The notes under the pieces: model-generated
Databases searched by the model: none
What the model was told of the DNA's origin: nothing
Seen by the model: the letters and a program-made list of their open reading frames with translations, nothing else
Made by a program: the position numbers and the translations under genes
Source: an uncultured Blautia sp.
GTDB lineage: Bacteria; Bacillota; Clostridia; Lachnospirales; Lachnospiraceae
NCBI GenBank assembly: GCA_900542045.1
Contig: UQMI01000011.1
Span: forward strand, 1-64,000
Direction of reading: 5' to 3'
Length of the DNA: 64,000 nt
In this document: piece by piece, positions 44,633 through 54,011 of the stretch
How the letters are laid out: each line of letters starts with the position of its first letter
Position numbering within the stretch: the first letter of the stretch is position 1

Positions 44633-44707
44633 TATAATAGGAAATTAAAAGAAAAAAACCAGTAGCTTCCCATTTAAATGGCGGGGCAGAAATGTCTCTG
44701 CCTACTG
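44633..44707 (+). promoter_or_regulatory. Promoter and three-way-junction leader upstream of the flavodoxin gene
   Basis: TATAAT lies at 44633-44638 with a poor -35. Immediately after, CAGTAG (44660-44665) and CTACTG (44702-44707) close a junction holding CCAT-TTAA-ATGG (44670-44681) and GGCAGA-N6-TCTGCC (44685-44702). The remaining leader to 44837 contains further stems (GCCTG/CAGGC and GGGG-ACT-CCCC). No known riboswitch consensus was recognised. Confidence 0.5.
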
Positions 44708-44837
44708 CCTGTTTTGCCGCAGCAGGCAGATCTATGCAGGTGGATACAGTTGAGCAGGAAGCGGGGACTCCCCTGCTTCGGCTAAAATATATTTTCATTA
44801 CGCTGCAATACCTGCAGCAGAAAGGAAACGGTGACGT

Positions 44838-45389
44838 ATGGAAAAAACAGTGGTACTCTATGAATCCAAATATGGCTTCACCAAATGCTACGCTCTCTGG
44901 ATTGCGGAGGCGCTTTCCTGTCCTGCCTTTTCCAGAAAGGAATTTTCTCCTGGAAAATTTGCGGATTATGATACGATCATATTCGGCGGCGGCCTTTATG
45001 CAGGCGGTGTGGGAGGAATCCGTCTGCTCACAGATCACTGGCAGATGATTTCCCAGAAAAAGGTCATTCTCTTCACCTGCGGTCTGGCGGATCCCAGGGA
45101 ACCGGCCAATGTCAAGCACATACGGGAAAACCTGGAGAAAATACTCACCCCGGAAATGTACAGAAAAATCCATCTGTTCCATCTCCGGGGAGGCATTGAC
45201 TACAGCCGGCTCAGTATGATCCACAAATCCATGATGGCCATGCTCCGCAGAATGCTGCTGAAAAAAGACCCCCAGGAACTGACTTCGGAAGATCAGCAGC
45301 TGCTGGCTACCTACGGACAGCAGCTGGATTTCACGGACCGCGCGAGCATTGACCGGCTGGTACAGTATGTACAAAAAATTAACAGTTAA
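44838..45389 (+). CDS. Flavodoxin domain protein
   Basis: A 183-residue flavodoxin-like protein. The N-terminus VVLYESKYGFTKCYALWIAE is the FMN phosphate-binding loop, and IIFGGGLYAGGVGG near 47 and LFTCGLAD near 78 fit the family related to HemG and flavodoxin domain proteins. Probable role: one- or two-electron transfer; partner unknown. ATG 44838 follows AAAGGAAAC at long spacing. It is convergent with dnaK-like gene 45510-47273. Confidence 0.85.
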   Translation: MEKTVVLYESKYGFTKCYALWIAEALSCPAFSRKEFSPGKFADYDTIIFGGGLYAGGVGGIRLLTDHWQMISQKKVILFTCGLADPREPANVKHIRENLEKILTPEMYRKIHLFHLRGGIDYSRLSMIHKSMMAMLRRMLLKKDPQELTSEDQQLLATYGQQLDFTDRASIDRLVQYVQKINS

Positions 45390-45451
45390 AAGCAAATGGG
45401 CAGTCAAAGGCAAACTGCCGCTCTTTCCTTCCCGCTTGCTGTGCAGCCCTT

Positions 45452-45482
45452 GAGGCAGGACCTGTAAAATCGGTCCTGCCTC
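45452..45482. other. 11-bp perfect stem-loop between convergent genes
   Basis: GAGGCAGGACC (45452-45462) pairs perfectly with GGTCCTGCCTC (45472-45482) around a 9-base loop. Neither strand has a T-tract after it, so it is an atypical terminator or an RNA structure. It lies between the flavodoxin and DnaK-like genes, in the 120 bases of their convergence. Confidence 0.65.
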
Positions 45483-45509
45483 AAAACGCATCGTACCAAA
45501 CACTTCCCG

Positions 45510-47273
45510 TTACTGGCCGGACACAGAGCCCGCGCTGTTTTCCAGCTGCTGTTTTGCCTGGCGGATTTCTTCCAGCTGGGATTCCGTCACTTTGTCCAGC
45601 CGACATTTCATCACCAGTTTATTTAATTTTCCCCTGTCTGCTTTGATCTGTCTCTTAACACCCCGATCCATCTGTTTTCCGGACTCTTTTAACGTCCGCT
45701 CTGTTTCGTTCAGAAGCTTACGGGATTCTTCCAGAAGCTCCATGGCTTCTCTACGGACTGCATCCTGACCGGCATAATTCTGGGCGTCCCGAATGGCCTG
45801 GTCAATCTCCGCATCGGACATCCGATCCGAAGCGGTGATCACAATGGACTGCTCCTTCCCACTGTCCAGATCTTTGGCGGATACCTTCAGGATTCCATTG
45901 GCGTCAATATCAAAAGTAACTTCTATCTGAGGAACACCGGCCGGCGCTGCCTTGATCCCTTTCAGGCGGAATTTTCCAATGGTCTTGTTGTCCTTGGCCA
46001 TGGGACGTTCGCCCTGGAGTACGTGGATTTCCACCGTCTTCTGAAACGGCGCTGCCGTGGAAAAAATCTTGGAATAACGCACCGGCAAAGTGGTATTGCG
46101 TTCCACCAGCCGTGTGGCAACTCCGCCAATGGTCTCAATGGACAGGCTCAAAGGCGTTACATCCAGAAGCAGCAGATCCTGACCGGTGCCGGCGGCCTCC
46201 AGTCCAAATCCCTGGAGGGTGCTGCCCAGGATCGCCGCCCCCTTGGCCACACATTCGTCCGGATTCACACTCTTGGAAGGCTCCTTGCCAGTCAGTTCCC
46301 GGACTTTGCGCTGAACCGCCGGTACCCGGGTGGAACCGCCCACCAGCAATACCCGGTCCAGTTTTGCCGGGGACAGCTTTGCATCATTGAGGGCATTCTG
46401 TACCGGGCCGGCAGTCCGGTCGATCAGATCCCGGATCAGCTCTTCCATTTTATCCCGGGTCAGGGTCAGCTCCACATGCACCGGTTCTCCTTTTACCTGG
46501 GTCAGATACGGCAGCATGATCTGAGTCCGGTCGGAGGCAGACAATTCCTTCTTGGCCTGTTCTGCCGCATCCCGGATCCGCTGCATCACTGCAAAATCAT
46601 TGTTGGCATTGACCTGATATCGGTCCCGGATCTCCTGTACCATCCACTGGGTGATCCGCTCATCAAAATCATCGCCGCCCAGATGATTGTCGCCAGAAGT
46701 GGACAATACCTCGATTACCCCATCGCCAATCTCTATGATGGATACATCAAAGGTACCTCCGCCCAGGTCATACACCATAACCTTCTGGGGTTCCCCGTGA
46801 TTCAGCCCATAGGAAAGCGCTGCGCTGGTGGGCTCGTTGATGATCCGTTTTACCTCCAGGCCGGCTATTTTCCCCGCATCTTTTGTGGCCTGCCGCTGCA
46901 CATCATTAAAATACGCAGGAACTGTAATGACCGCCTCTGTGACCGGCTCTCCCAGAAATGCCTCTGCATCCTGTTTCAGCTGCATCAGGATCATGGCGCT
47001 GATGGTCTGGGGATGATAGACCGTTCCATCGATCCGGATCTTCCAGTCTGTTCCCATATGACGCTTCACAGAACTGATGGTCCTCTCTGCATTGGTCACA
47101 GCCTGGCGTCTGGCCTTCTCTCCCACCAGTCTCTCGCCGTTTTTTGAAAATGCCACCACACTGGGGGTAGTGGTTCCCCCGGATGCTCCCGGTATGATCA
47201 CAGGTACATTATTCTCCACCACGGACACACAGCTGTTGGTGGTACCCAGATCAATTCCTATTATTTTTCCCAT
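45510..47273 (-). CDS. Stand-alone DnaK/Hsp70 family chaperone
   Basis: A 587-residue Hsp70. The ATPase domain has [12 protein letters not shown] near residue 5, [13 protein letters not shown] near 167 and [12 protein letters not shown] near 311; the peptide-binding domain has [14 protein letters not shown] and the beta-sandwich; the helical lid is short, so the protein is shorter than typical DnaK (about 610-640). No grpE, dnaJ or hrcA is adjacent and no CIRCE was found upstream, so this is probably a second, separately regulated DnaK. The leader contains a GGTCC/GGACC hairpin at 47312-47331. A J-protein is at 24.5 kb. Confidence 0.92.
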   Translation of the reverse strand: MGKIIGIDLGTTNSCVSVVENNVPVIIPGASGGTTTPSVVAFSKNGERLVGEKARRQAVTNAERTISSVKRHMGTDWKIRIDGTVYHPQTISAMILMQLKQDAEAFLGEPVTEAVITVPAYFNDVQRQATKDAGKIAGLEVKRIINEPTSAALSYGLNHGEPQKVMVYDLGGGTFDVSIIEIGDGVIEVLSTSGDNHLGGDDFDERITQWMVQEIRDRYQVNANNDFAVMQRIRDAAEQAKKELSASDRTQIMLPYLTQVKGEPVHVELTLTRDKMEELIRDLIDRTAGPVQNALNDAKLSPAKLDRVLLVGGSTRVPAVQRKVRELTGKEPSKSVNPDECVAKGAAILGSTLQGFGLEAAGTGQDLLLLDVTPLSLSIETIGGVATRLVERNTTLPVRYSKIFSTAAPFQKTVEIHVLQGERPMAKDNKTIGKFRLKGIKAAPAGVPQIEVTFDIDANGILKVSAKDLDSGKEQSIVITASDRMSDAEIDQAIRDAQNYAGQDAVRREAMELLEESRKLLNETERTLKESGKQMDRGVKRQIKADRGKLNKLVMKCRLDKVTESQLEEIRQAKQQLENSAGSVSGQ

Positions 47274-47453
47274 TTTGTAAGCTCCTCCTGCTATTTTTTG
47301 TCATGCTGTCAGGTCCAAATGCATAGGGACCCTAGTATTGTCATTTTATTTTTATATATTTTATTTTTAAACTATATATCGGAAAAAGAAAGGAGCTGCC
47401 GCTCCTGTTCATCCACTTCATCATATTATATCCCACTTTTCTGTCAATGGTTT

Positions 47454-48272
47454 TCATACTTTCTTCACATAATCTTCCAGGATGTAGCGGACAGCCTCTG
47501 CCACTCCATTTTCATCGTTGGAAGATACCACCTGATCTGCCATTGCTTTCAGATCGGGCACTGCATTTCCCATGGCAAAACACAAACCAGACTGCTGGAA
47601 CATGGAAATATCATTTTCCCCGTCCCCAATACAGGCAGTCGCCTGCCGGGAAACAGAAAGATGGGCCGCCACCGCAGCCATTGCGTATCCCTTGGATGCC
47701 CTCCGGGAATAAATCTCCACATAATGATCCGTATACGCTGCTGAAATCTCCGGAACAGACTGCAGGATCTGCCTGGTCCTCCTGCGGGCTTTTTCTGTAA
47801 AAAAGTAAAACTGCAGTTCCTCCACATCCGATCGTCTGTCCGCCGTATAGGCTTCCAGAGACCGGACCGCTCTGGCCTGTTTTGCATCCTGCCCATAAGT
47901 CAGACGTCCCAGGAATGCCAGCATCCGGCCTTCCAGCAGATACCTGTGACGGATATGGGCCGTCAGTCCGATCCCGTTTCCCTGGCATCTCCGGATCAGA
48001 GAAAGAGCGGTATCCAATGGTATCAGCTCCTGAAACAACGTTCTCTTTTCCTTCAGATCTGTCACCACTGCTCCATTGGACGTGATCACATAACGAAACA
48101 GATTCTGCCCCTCCAGCTGATGGGGCAGGCAGGAAAGCGCCCGGCCTGTTGTGGGCACGATCTCCACGCCCCGGGCTTTTGCCCTTTGCAGCCAGACCAG
48201 CGTCTCCTCACTGATATTGCTTTTTGTATTCAGGCAGGTGCCATCCATATCCACTGCGAGTAACTTTATCAT
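47454..48272 (-). CDS. Cof-type HAD-superfamily phosphatase
   Basis: A 272-residue HAD hydrolase of the Cof/IIB type. Motif I VDMDGTCLN near residue 7, the TGRALSCL motif II region, and the C-terminal GDGENDISMFQQSG motif IV near 220 are complete. These enzymes dephosphorylate sugar phosphates or cofactors; the substrate is unknown. ATG 48272 with AGGAGG 12 bases upstream; a TTG four codons earlier is possible but the ribosome site would abut it. Confidence 0.92.
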   Translation of the reverse strand: MIKLLAVDMDGTCLNTKSNISEETLVWLQRAKARGVEIVPTTGRALSCLPHQLEGQNLFRYVITSNGAVVTDLKEKRTLFQELIPLDTALSLIRRCQGNGIGLTAHIRHRYLLEGRMLAFLGRLTYGQDAKQARAVRSLEAYTADRRSDVEELQFYFFTEKARRRTRQILQSVPEISAAYTDHYVEIYSRRASKGYAMAAVAAHLSVSRQATACIGDGENDISMFQQSGLCFAMGNAVPDLKAMADQVVSSNDENGVAEAVRYILEDYVKKV

Positions 48273-48303
48273 CTGTCCTGTCAACCTCCTGTCTTATTTT
48301 TAT

Positions 48304-48798
48304 TCATTTACTGTCCAGACCGAACAGCAGGGCACACAGCCTCTTTCCGCTGTCTGTCCGGAAAATCTTTTCATACACAGACGCTGCAGCTTCCTTTCCC
48401 AAAGCATCTTCATACAGATTCACCAGGAAATCCGCCTCGATCAGAATCTGATAATCCATCCCCTCCACCTGGGTATAGGTGTGATGATGGCCCACCAGAT
48501 AACAGACTCTCTGTATAAAAGGTTCCTCATATCCCAGCTGCGCGAGCATTTCTCTGGCAGCCGCCGGCCCCTCCTGCTCCTGCAGTTTGCCGTTGCTCTT
48601 TCCATATTTCTCTTCTGCCGGCTTGATGCCGATGTCATGGACGTAGGCTGCCGCCTCCAGGATCTGCAGTGTTTCTTCCTCCAGTCCCTCCGCCAGTCCG
48701 ATCTGCCGGGCAAAGGCATGTACTTTTACAAAATGCTGGATCCGTTTGGGATCTCCGCGATAATACTCTGTCATTTTCCAGAAAAGTTTCTGAAGCAT
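48304..48798 (-). CDS. HD domain hydrolase
   Basis: A 164-residue HD-superfamily phosphohydrolase. The motif pattern H (HFVKVHAFA), AAYVHDIG (HD pair) near residue 51, then GHHH and a distal Asp (EADFLVN) is intact. Start ATG 48798 chosen; GTG and ATG codons upstream are open. It precedes the HAD phosphatase gene on the same strand by 31 bases, suggesting a two-gene operon. Substrate is unknown; nucleotides are common for the family. Confidence 0.85.
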   Translation of the reverse strand: MLQKLFWKMTEYYRGDPKRIQHFVKVHAFARQIGLAEGLEEETLQILEAAAYVHDIGIKPAEEKYGKSNGKLQEQEGPAAAREMLAQLGYEEPFIQRVCYLVGHHHTYTQVEGMDYQILIEADFLVNLYEDALGKEAAASVYEKIFRTDSGKRLCALLFGLDSK

Positions 48799-48851
48799 TC
48801 TGTCTTTCACTCCTTTCAGGGAAGCAGCCTCCTGCACCCTTCTCTGCCTTC

Positions 48852-48914
48852 ATTATACGGGGAAGTTTCTTTCTTTTCAATGTTTTTGTCTTTCTCTGTG
48901 TATCATGCTATAAT
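48852..48914. promoter_or_regulatory. Back-to-back promoters for the HD and Crp/Fnr genes
   Basis: On - a TTGAAA (48875-48880) and TATAAT (48852-48857) are 17 bp apart, driving the HD gene. On + a TTGTCT (48886-48891) and TATAAT (48909-48914) are 17 bp apart, driving the Crp/Fnr gene. The -35 boxes are 5 bp apart, so a regulator bound there could affect both. Confidence 0.75.
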
Positions 48915-49022
48915 ATTTTCCAGTGTGAGACAAATGTCCGGCGAACCATTGGAATGCGCCGACAGAAGCAGCCCATGGACTGTGCAGCACGAGACACTCT
49001 GCAGAAAGGAGAAGAAACGATC

Positions 49023-49718
49023 ATGGAAAACCATCCGAAACTGAATCCGCTTTGGGCCCTGGAAGGCAGCAGTCAAAAGACACGGCTGGATTTTGCCCGG
49101 TCGGGCGAGATCTTCTCTTATCCCAAGGGACATCTCTGCCTCCGTGCAGGGGAAACGAATTCCCAGATCTTTTTCATTCTAAGCGGCAAGGTCCAGATCT
49201 ACAATCTGACCAAGTGCGGAAAGAAAAAAATACTCTTTATACTGGGGAAAGACAACATTGCCAATGAAAGCCTGGCAGGCGACCGGAATACCATTTTCTG
49301 TGAAACCATTGAACCCTGCTCTTTTTATGTGGTTCCCCGGGAACTTCTGCTTTCTCTGATGGAAAAAGACTTTTCATTCACCCTGACCCTCTTCCGCTAT
49401 CAGGAACGGAAACTGTGGCGTCTGGAGCATCAACTGAAAAACACCATGGGCAGCATTTACCTGGAACGCAAACTGGCATCCAAACTCTGGAAGCTGGCCC
49501 GGGATTTCGGGGTTCCCACAGAGCGGGGGATCCGCATTGACCTTCAGCTAAGTATTACCTTCCTGGCGGATCTGCTGGGCGCGCCAAGAGAGACCACCTC
49601 CCGGGTCTGCAGAAAACTGGTGGAACAGGGGCTGATCCTCATGGAGAAAAAACAGATCTATATCCCTGATCCTTCAAAAATGGCGCATTTCTATAAAAAT
49701 GGTTCTTCCCTGCCCTGA
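49023..49718 (+). CDS. Crp/Fnr-family transcriptional regulator
   Basis: A 231-residue regulator with an N-terminal cyclic-nucleotide-type sensor beta-barrel (about 20-120) and a C-terminal winged helix (LLGAPRETTSRVCRKLVEQG near 185). No N-terminal cysteine cluster for an Fnr-type iron-sulfur centre is obvious. ATG 49023 follows AGGAG. It lies 204 bases upstream of asrABC, whose promoter carries a perfect TGTGA-N6-TCACA box, so activation of sulfite reductase is likely. Confidence 0.9.
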   Translation: MENHPKLNPLWALEGSSQKTRLDFARSGEIFSYPKGHLCLRAGETNSQIFFILSGKVQIYNLTKCGKKKILFILGKDNIANESLAGDRNTIFCETIEPCSFYVVPRELLLSLMEKDFSFTLTLFRYQERKLWRLEHQLKNTMGSIYLERKLASKLWKLARDFGVPTERGIRIDLQLSITFLADLLGAPRETTSRVCRKLVEQGLILMEKKQIYIPDPSKMAHFYKNGSSLP

Positions 49719-49797
49719 TTTTGCCGGCAGCAGGTAAATTCTCTCCGGATATTTTCGAGGAAAACAACCCCTCTGCCTGGAATATTTTTCTCCATTT

Positions 49798-49840
49798 TGT
49801 GACAAATCTCACAGAAAAAATTTCCCTGGCCCTTTATGAT
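49798..49840 (+). promoter_or_regulatory. asrA promoter with Crp/Fnr box
   Basis: TGTGACAAATCTCACA (49798-49813) is a perfect palindromic Crp-type site. A -10-like TATGAT lies at 49835-49840, so the site centre is about -41.5 from the expected start, the class II activation position. No good -35 is present, consistent with activator dependence. Confidence 0.8.
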
Positions 49841-49922
49841 AAATAAAGTCAAAAGTCATCCGCCGGATCGTATGGCATATCCTGCTTTTTTCATCCGGCA
49901 AACTACATAAAGGAGCAATGCT

Positions 49923-50927
49923 ATGGGATACCAGATATCACGAACAACGGCAGATACTATTTTCTGCCAGCTGCAGCAGCACTACGATATTTACGCGCCG
50001 AAACTCTTTGAAGGAGAAGGCTGTTTCTCCGACACCGATGTGATCCGTTACGGTAAGGTAGATTCTCTGGATGAGATCGTATGGGACCGCCGTTCCGATT
50101 ATTCCTTCAAAGAAGCTCTCCTGCCGGTAAATGAAGTGCTGTTTTATTTTACAGAAAAAGAAACCACCGTTCCCGCCTGCCCGGAAAAGAAACTTCTGAT
50201 CTTCCTGCGCAGCTGTGATCTCCATGCCCTGAAACGGCTGGATACCATCTATCTGAACAACGGACCCCAGGATTTCTATTATGACCGGCTGCGCCAGAGG
50301 GCTGCCTTCGTCCTGATGGGATGCAGCGAGACCTGCGACAACGGATTCTGCGTCAGCATGGAAACCAACCGCACCGATGCCTATGATCTGTATCTGAAGC
50401 TTTCGGAAGAATCGGTGTGGATCGACTGCAAATCTGAGACACTGCTGCCTTACTTTACCCAGGCAGACACCGTCTCCTGTGCAGTCACTCCGGACTTCGT
50501 CACCGCCAACAAAGAAGAAGTCCGTCTGCCCCGTCATCTGTCCACAGAAACGTTTTCCAATCCCATCTGGGAATCTTACGGAAACCGCTGTATCGGCTGC
50601 GGACGCTGCAATTTTGTCTGTCCCACCTGTACCTGCTTTACCATGCAGGATATCTCCTACCGGGAAAATGCCGATGTGGGAGAACGCCGGAGAGTCTGGG
50701 CTTCCTGTCAGGTGGACGGCTACACCGATATCGCCGGCGGCAACAGTTTCCGCCAGAAGCAAAGCGACCGGATGCGGTTTAAGGTAATGCACAAGATTTA
50801 TGATTTTGAGAAGCGGTTCGGCTTCCCCATGTGCGTGGGGTGCGGACGCTGCGACACTGTCTGTCCGGAATACATTTCCTATTCCAATATCATTCAGCAA
50901 CTTGCAAAGGAGGAGGAAGACCAATGA
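49923..50927 (+). CDS. asrA: Anaerobic sulfite reductase subunit A
   Basis: A 334-residue iron-sulfur subunit. Two [4Fe-4S] motifs, CIGCGRCNFVCPTCTC near residue 225 and CVGCGRCDTVCPEY near 302, carry electrons toward the AsrC catalytic subunit. The enzyme reduces sulfite to sulfide in anaerobes. ATG 49923 follows AAAGGAG. Its stop overlaps asrB start (ATGA). Confidence 0.93.
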   Translation: MGYQISRTTADTIFCQLQQHYDIYAPKLFEGEGCFSDTDVIRYGKVDSLDEIVWDRRSDYSFKEALLPVNEVLFYFTEKETTVPACPEKKLLIFLRSCDLHALKRLDTIYLNNGPQDFYYDRLRQRAAFVLMGCSETCDNGFCVSMETNRTDAYDLYLKLSEESVWIDCKSETLLPYFTQADTVSCAVTPDFVTANKEEVRLPRHLSTETFSNPIWESYGNRCIGCGRCNFVCPTCTCFTMQDISYRENADVGERRRVWASCQVDGYTDIAGGNSFRQKQSDRMRFKVMHKIYDFEKRFGFPMCVGCGRCDTVCPEYISYSNIIQQLAKEEEDQ

Positions 50928-51715
50928 GAAACGAATACATTCCTTTCCCATCCGAAGTCAGAGAGATCATCCCTCATACGGACATTGAATACACGTTCCG
51001 CATGAGCTACACCGGAGCGGTGAAACCAGGACAGTTCTTCGAAGTCTCCATTCCCAAATACGGGGAAGCACCCATCTCTGTCAGCGGCATCGGAGAAGAT
51101 ACCGTGGATCTCACCATCCGTAAAGTGGGAAGAGTTACCGATCAAATCTTTGAACATTATAAGGGGACTACCCTGCTGATGCGGGGACCTTATGGAAATG
51201 GCTTTGATATCGACAATTTCAAAGGCAGAGAAGTCATTGTCATTGCCGGAGGTACCGGCCTGTCTCCTGTCAAAGGCATTGTGGATTATTTCTCCGATCA
51301 TCCCTCGGAAGCCATCCGCACCACACTCATCGCCGGATTTAAATCCCCCCGGGACATTCTGTTTAAGGATGATTTTGAAAAATGGGAGAAAAACCTGAAC
51401 GTGATCCAAACGGTGGACTCTGCGCCTGAAGGCTACACCGGGCTCACCGGAATGGTGACCAAATACATCCCGGATCTGCCCATTGCAGACATAGAAAGCG
51501 CCGTCTTCATCACTGTGGGACCTCCGGTCATGATCAAATTCACCATACAGGAAATCCGGAAACGGGGTGTACCAGAGCAGAATATCTGGATCTCCCATGA
51601 ACGGAAAATGTGCTGCGGCCTTGGCAAATGCGGCCACTGCAAAATGAACGATACGTATATCTGTCTGGACGGACCGGTATTCAACTATGCCCAGAGCAAA
51701 GATCTGATCGATTAG
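50924..51715 (+). CDS. asrB: Anaerobic sulfite reductase subunit B
   Basis: A 263-residue flavin- and NAD-binding subunit of the ferredoxin-NADP reductase/PyrK type. The FAD segment is followed by AGGTGLSPVKGI near residue 103, and the C-terminal cluster CCGLGKCGHCKM with a later CLDG cysteine carries a [2Fe-2S] centre. It passes electrons from NAD(P)H to AsrA. ATG 50924 overlaps asrA; asrC follows 13 bases after. Confidence 0.94.
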   Translation: MRNEYIPFPSEVREIIPHTDIEYTFRMSYTGAVKPGQFFEVSIPKYGEAPISVSGIGEDTVDLTIRKVGRVTDQIFEHYKGTTLLMRGPYGNGFDIDNFKGREVIVIAGGTGLSPVKGIVDYFSDHPSEAIRTTLIAGFKSPRDILFKDDFEKWEKNLNVIQTVDSAPEGYTGLTGMVTKYIPDLPIADIESAVFITVGPPVMIKFTIQEIRKRGVPEQNIWISHERKMCCGLGKCGHCKMNDTYICLDGPVFNYAQSKDLID

Positions 51716-51728
51716 GAGGTAACGGAAT

Positions 51729-52703
51729 ATGGGTTTGGATATCAACACAAAAAAAGCAAAGAAAAACGCATTCCGGATCGGTAAAGTCAGAGGGGAAGGC
51801 GCTTCCCGCATCCGTGTACCGGGCGGCTATCTGAAAGCCGAAATTCTGGGGATGGTACAGGAAATAGCCGAAAAGTACGGCAATGGCATTGTCCATCTCA
51901 CCACCCGTCAGGGATTTGAGATCGAGGGCATTCATCTGGAAGATATGGACGCCATCAATGAAATGCTCCAGCCGATCATCGAGCTTCTGGATATCAACCA
52001 GGAAGACCCGGGCACCGGCTACCCCGCATCGGGCACCCGGAATATCTGTGCCTGCATCGGCAACAATGTCTGTCCCTTCGCCAACTACAATACTGCAAAC
52101 TTCGCCAAACGGATTGAAAAGGCCATTTTCCCCAATGACCTGCACTTCAAGGTGGCGCTCACCGGCTGCTCCAATGACTGTGCCAAAGTGCGTCTCCACG
52201 ATTTTGGTATCATTGGCATGACCATGCCCCAGTACGATCCGGACCGCTGTGTCAGCTGCCAGGCCTGCATCAAAGGATGCAATTCCCTCTCTGTGTCCGC
52301 TCTGCGCATGGAGAATTACAAGATCATCCGGGATGAGGAGAAATGCATTGGCTGCGGCGTCTGCGTTACCAAATGTCCGACCCGTGCCTGGACACGGAGT
52401 AAGAAAAAATATTACAAACTGACACTGATGGGACGTACCGGCAAGAAAAACCCCCGTCTGGGCGAGGATTTCCTGATCTGGACCGATGAAGATTCCATCG
52501 TAAAGATCATCCTGAACACTTATCGTTTTGTTAAGGAATACATTGACCCCAATGCCCCCGGCGGAAAGGAGCACATCGGCTACATCATTGACCGTGTGGG
52601 CTTTGAAGAATATAAGAAATGGGCTCTGGAAGGCGTAGAACTGCTCCCGGAGACGAAGGTCAAAGAATGTCTCTACTGGAATGGCATCCATTTTGACCGC
52701 TGA
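51729..52703 (+). CDS. asrC: Anaerobic sulfite reductase subunit C
   Basis: A 324-residue siroheme/iron-sulfur subunit. The coupled siroheme-[4Fe-4S] site is in the C-x5-C and TGCSNDCAKV segments (about residues 103-160), and ferredoxin-like clusters CVSCQACIKGC and CIGCGVCVTKC follow near 176 and 205. It reduces sulfite to hydrogen sulfide. ATG 51729 follows GGAGGTAACG. Convergent with the LysR gene, separated by a terminator. Confidence 0.94.
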   Translation: MGLDINTKKAKKNAFRIGKVRGEGASRIRVPGGYLKAEILGMVQEIAEKYGNGIVHLTTRQGFEIEGIHLEDMDAINEMLQPIIELLDINQEDPGTGYPASGTRNICACIGNNVCPFANYNTANFAKRIEKAIFPNDLHFKVALTGCSNDCAKVRLHDFGIIGMTMPQYDPDRCVSCQACIKGCNSLSVSALRMENYKIIRDEEKCIGCGVCVTKCPTRAWTRSKKKYYKLTLMGRTGKKNPRLGEDFLIWTDEDSIVKIILNTYRFVKEYIDPNAPGGKEHIGYIIDRVGFEEYKKWALEGVELLPETKVKECLYWNGIHFDR

Positions 52704-52717
52704 TATCTGAAAAGAGC

Positions 52718-52755
52718 AAAGGCAGTGTGGATTGGAAAGACCGCACTGCCTTTTT
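52718..52755. terminator. Bidirectional terminator of asrABC and the LysR gene
   Basis: AAAGGCAGTG (52718-52727) and CACTGCCTTT (52744-52753) form a stem with A and T tracts on either side. It serves both convergent genes. Confidence 0.85.
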
Positions 52756-52763
52756 CCATGCAA

Positions 52764-53651
52764 CTATTTCTCTCTTTCCCCCTCCGTTCCCAGATGCTGG
52801 GCCATCAATGTCAAAAACCGCCTCATCACCGGATGACCGTGATCATTCTGGCAGAAGATCCCGAAAGACACCTTTGGAAGATCTGTCACGGGAATATAAC
52901 ACAGCCCTTCTTGTCTTCCCTGGGGAATATCCGGATACAACGTATACCCAATCTGGGCCTTTACCAATGTCAGGGCACTGTCTATACTTTCTGTCAGGAA
53001 ACGGTTCTCCGGAGACAGATGGATCAGAATCTGATTGTGTACGGCAAAAACAGAATCCGGAACCTGTCTGGGAGAACATGCGATGAAATTTCCTGACAGC
53101 TGCTCCCGTGTAAATGTCTCATGCTGCGCCAGAAAATGTCCGGGCGCGCAGATACAGGCCATGGGAACAGTACAAAGTTCTCTGTAATATAAAGATGACA
53201 TCTGCTTCTCATCCCTGGTTCCCAGAGCAGCATAGATCTGATTATTCTCCACCAGCCCCAGAAGGGAGGGGAAAGGTACTAGCTGAATGGATGGACGCAG
53301 AAGCGGAAACTCCCGGGAAAGCTCTTTTAATACAGGAGGCAGCAGATTCAATTCCATATAATTATGACACCCCAGTTCAAAAGGAATCAGATGCTCATGT
53401 CTGCTCAGACGCTCTTTCGCAGAGAGTGCCGTCTTCAGGATCAGCTGCGCGTCAGCCAGGAATAAAATTCCTTCCTGGGTCAATGCCACATTTTTGCTGG
53501 TACGGACAAACAGCTTCGTCTCCAGCTCCTCTTCCAGCGTCTGTATCTGATGGCTGACTGCCGGCTGTGTAATTTTCAGAGCCCGTGAGGCTTTGGAAAA
53601 ATTCAGATGCTCCGCCACAGCCATAAAACATTCCAACTGCACTGTGTTCAT
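52764..53651 (-). CDS. LysR-family transcriptional regulator
   Basis: A 295-residue regulator. The N-terminal winged helix reads MNTVQLECFMAVAEHLNFSK and SRALKITQPAVSHQIQTLEEEL near residue 22, and the rest is the effector-binding domain. It converges with asrC and may be unrelated to it. ATG 53651 follows AGGAGG. Co-inducer is unknown. A region upstream with TATAAAATGTATTTAT-like A/T palindromes may be its autoregulatory site. Confidence 0.92.
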   Translation of the reverse strand: MNTVQLECFMAVAEHLNFSKASRALKITQPAVSHQIQTLEEELETKLFVRTSKNVALTQEGILFLADAQLILKTALSAKERLSRHEHLIPFELGCHNYMELNLLPPVLKELSREFPLLRPSIQLVPFPSLLGLVENNQIYAALGTRDEKQMSSLYYRELCTVPMACICAPGHFLAQHETFTREQLSGNFIACSPRQVPDSVFAVHNQILIHLSPENRFLTESIDSALTLVKAQIGYTLYPDIPQGRQEGLCYIPVTDLPKVSFGIFCQNDHGHPVMRRFLTLMAQHLGTEGEREK

Positions 53652-53780
53652 TCGATCTCCTCCTGTAAATCTATAAAATGTATTTATGCATTATATCATT
53701 TTATTATCCCGTATACAAGAATCTCCTGATTTACTCATCCAATTCATATCTCGATTCGCAATCTCATTTCTCCGATACAC

Positions 53781-53813
53781 GCAATAACAGCCAGTCTGAC
53801 CGGCTGTTATTGC
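53781..53813. other. 12-bp perfect stem-loop upstream of the second marR
   Basis: GCAATAACAGCC (53781-53792) and GGCTGTTATTGC (53802-53813) pair perfectly around a 9-base loop, without a T-tract on either side. It lies between the LysR start and the marR-like gene. The rest of 53652-54011 holds an A/T-rich stretch and a GTTCGAAC palindrome (53951-53958), a candidate operator for the second ABC operon. Confidence 0.6.
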
Positions 53814-54011
53814 TGCAGCCCTTTACTTCTGATTTTCCTATTCAAATCATATCTATAAATTTTTTTTATAGAATATAAGATTTTTGAATTTCACATTCCC
53901 GGAATTCCGCGTTAAAATCTCTTATGGACAAAATAGTAAGGATGCGAACTGTTCGAACATGAACACAGGTTTATTTCATCACAGCGAGCATGAAAAGGAG
54001 GTGTCCGGGCA

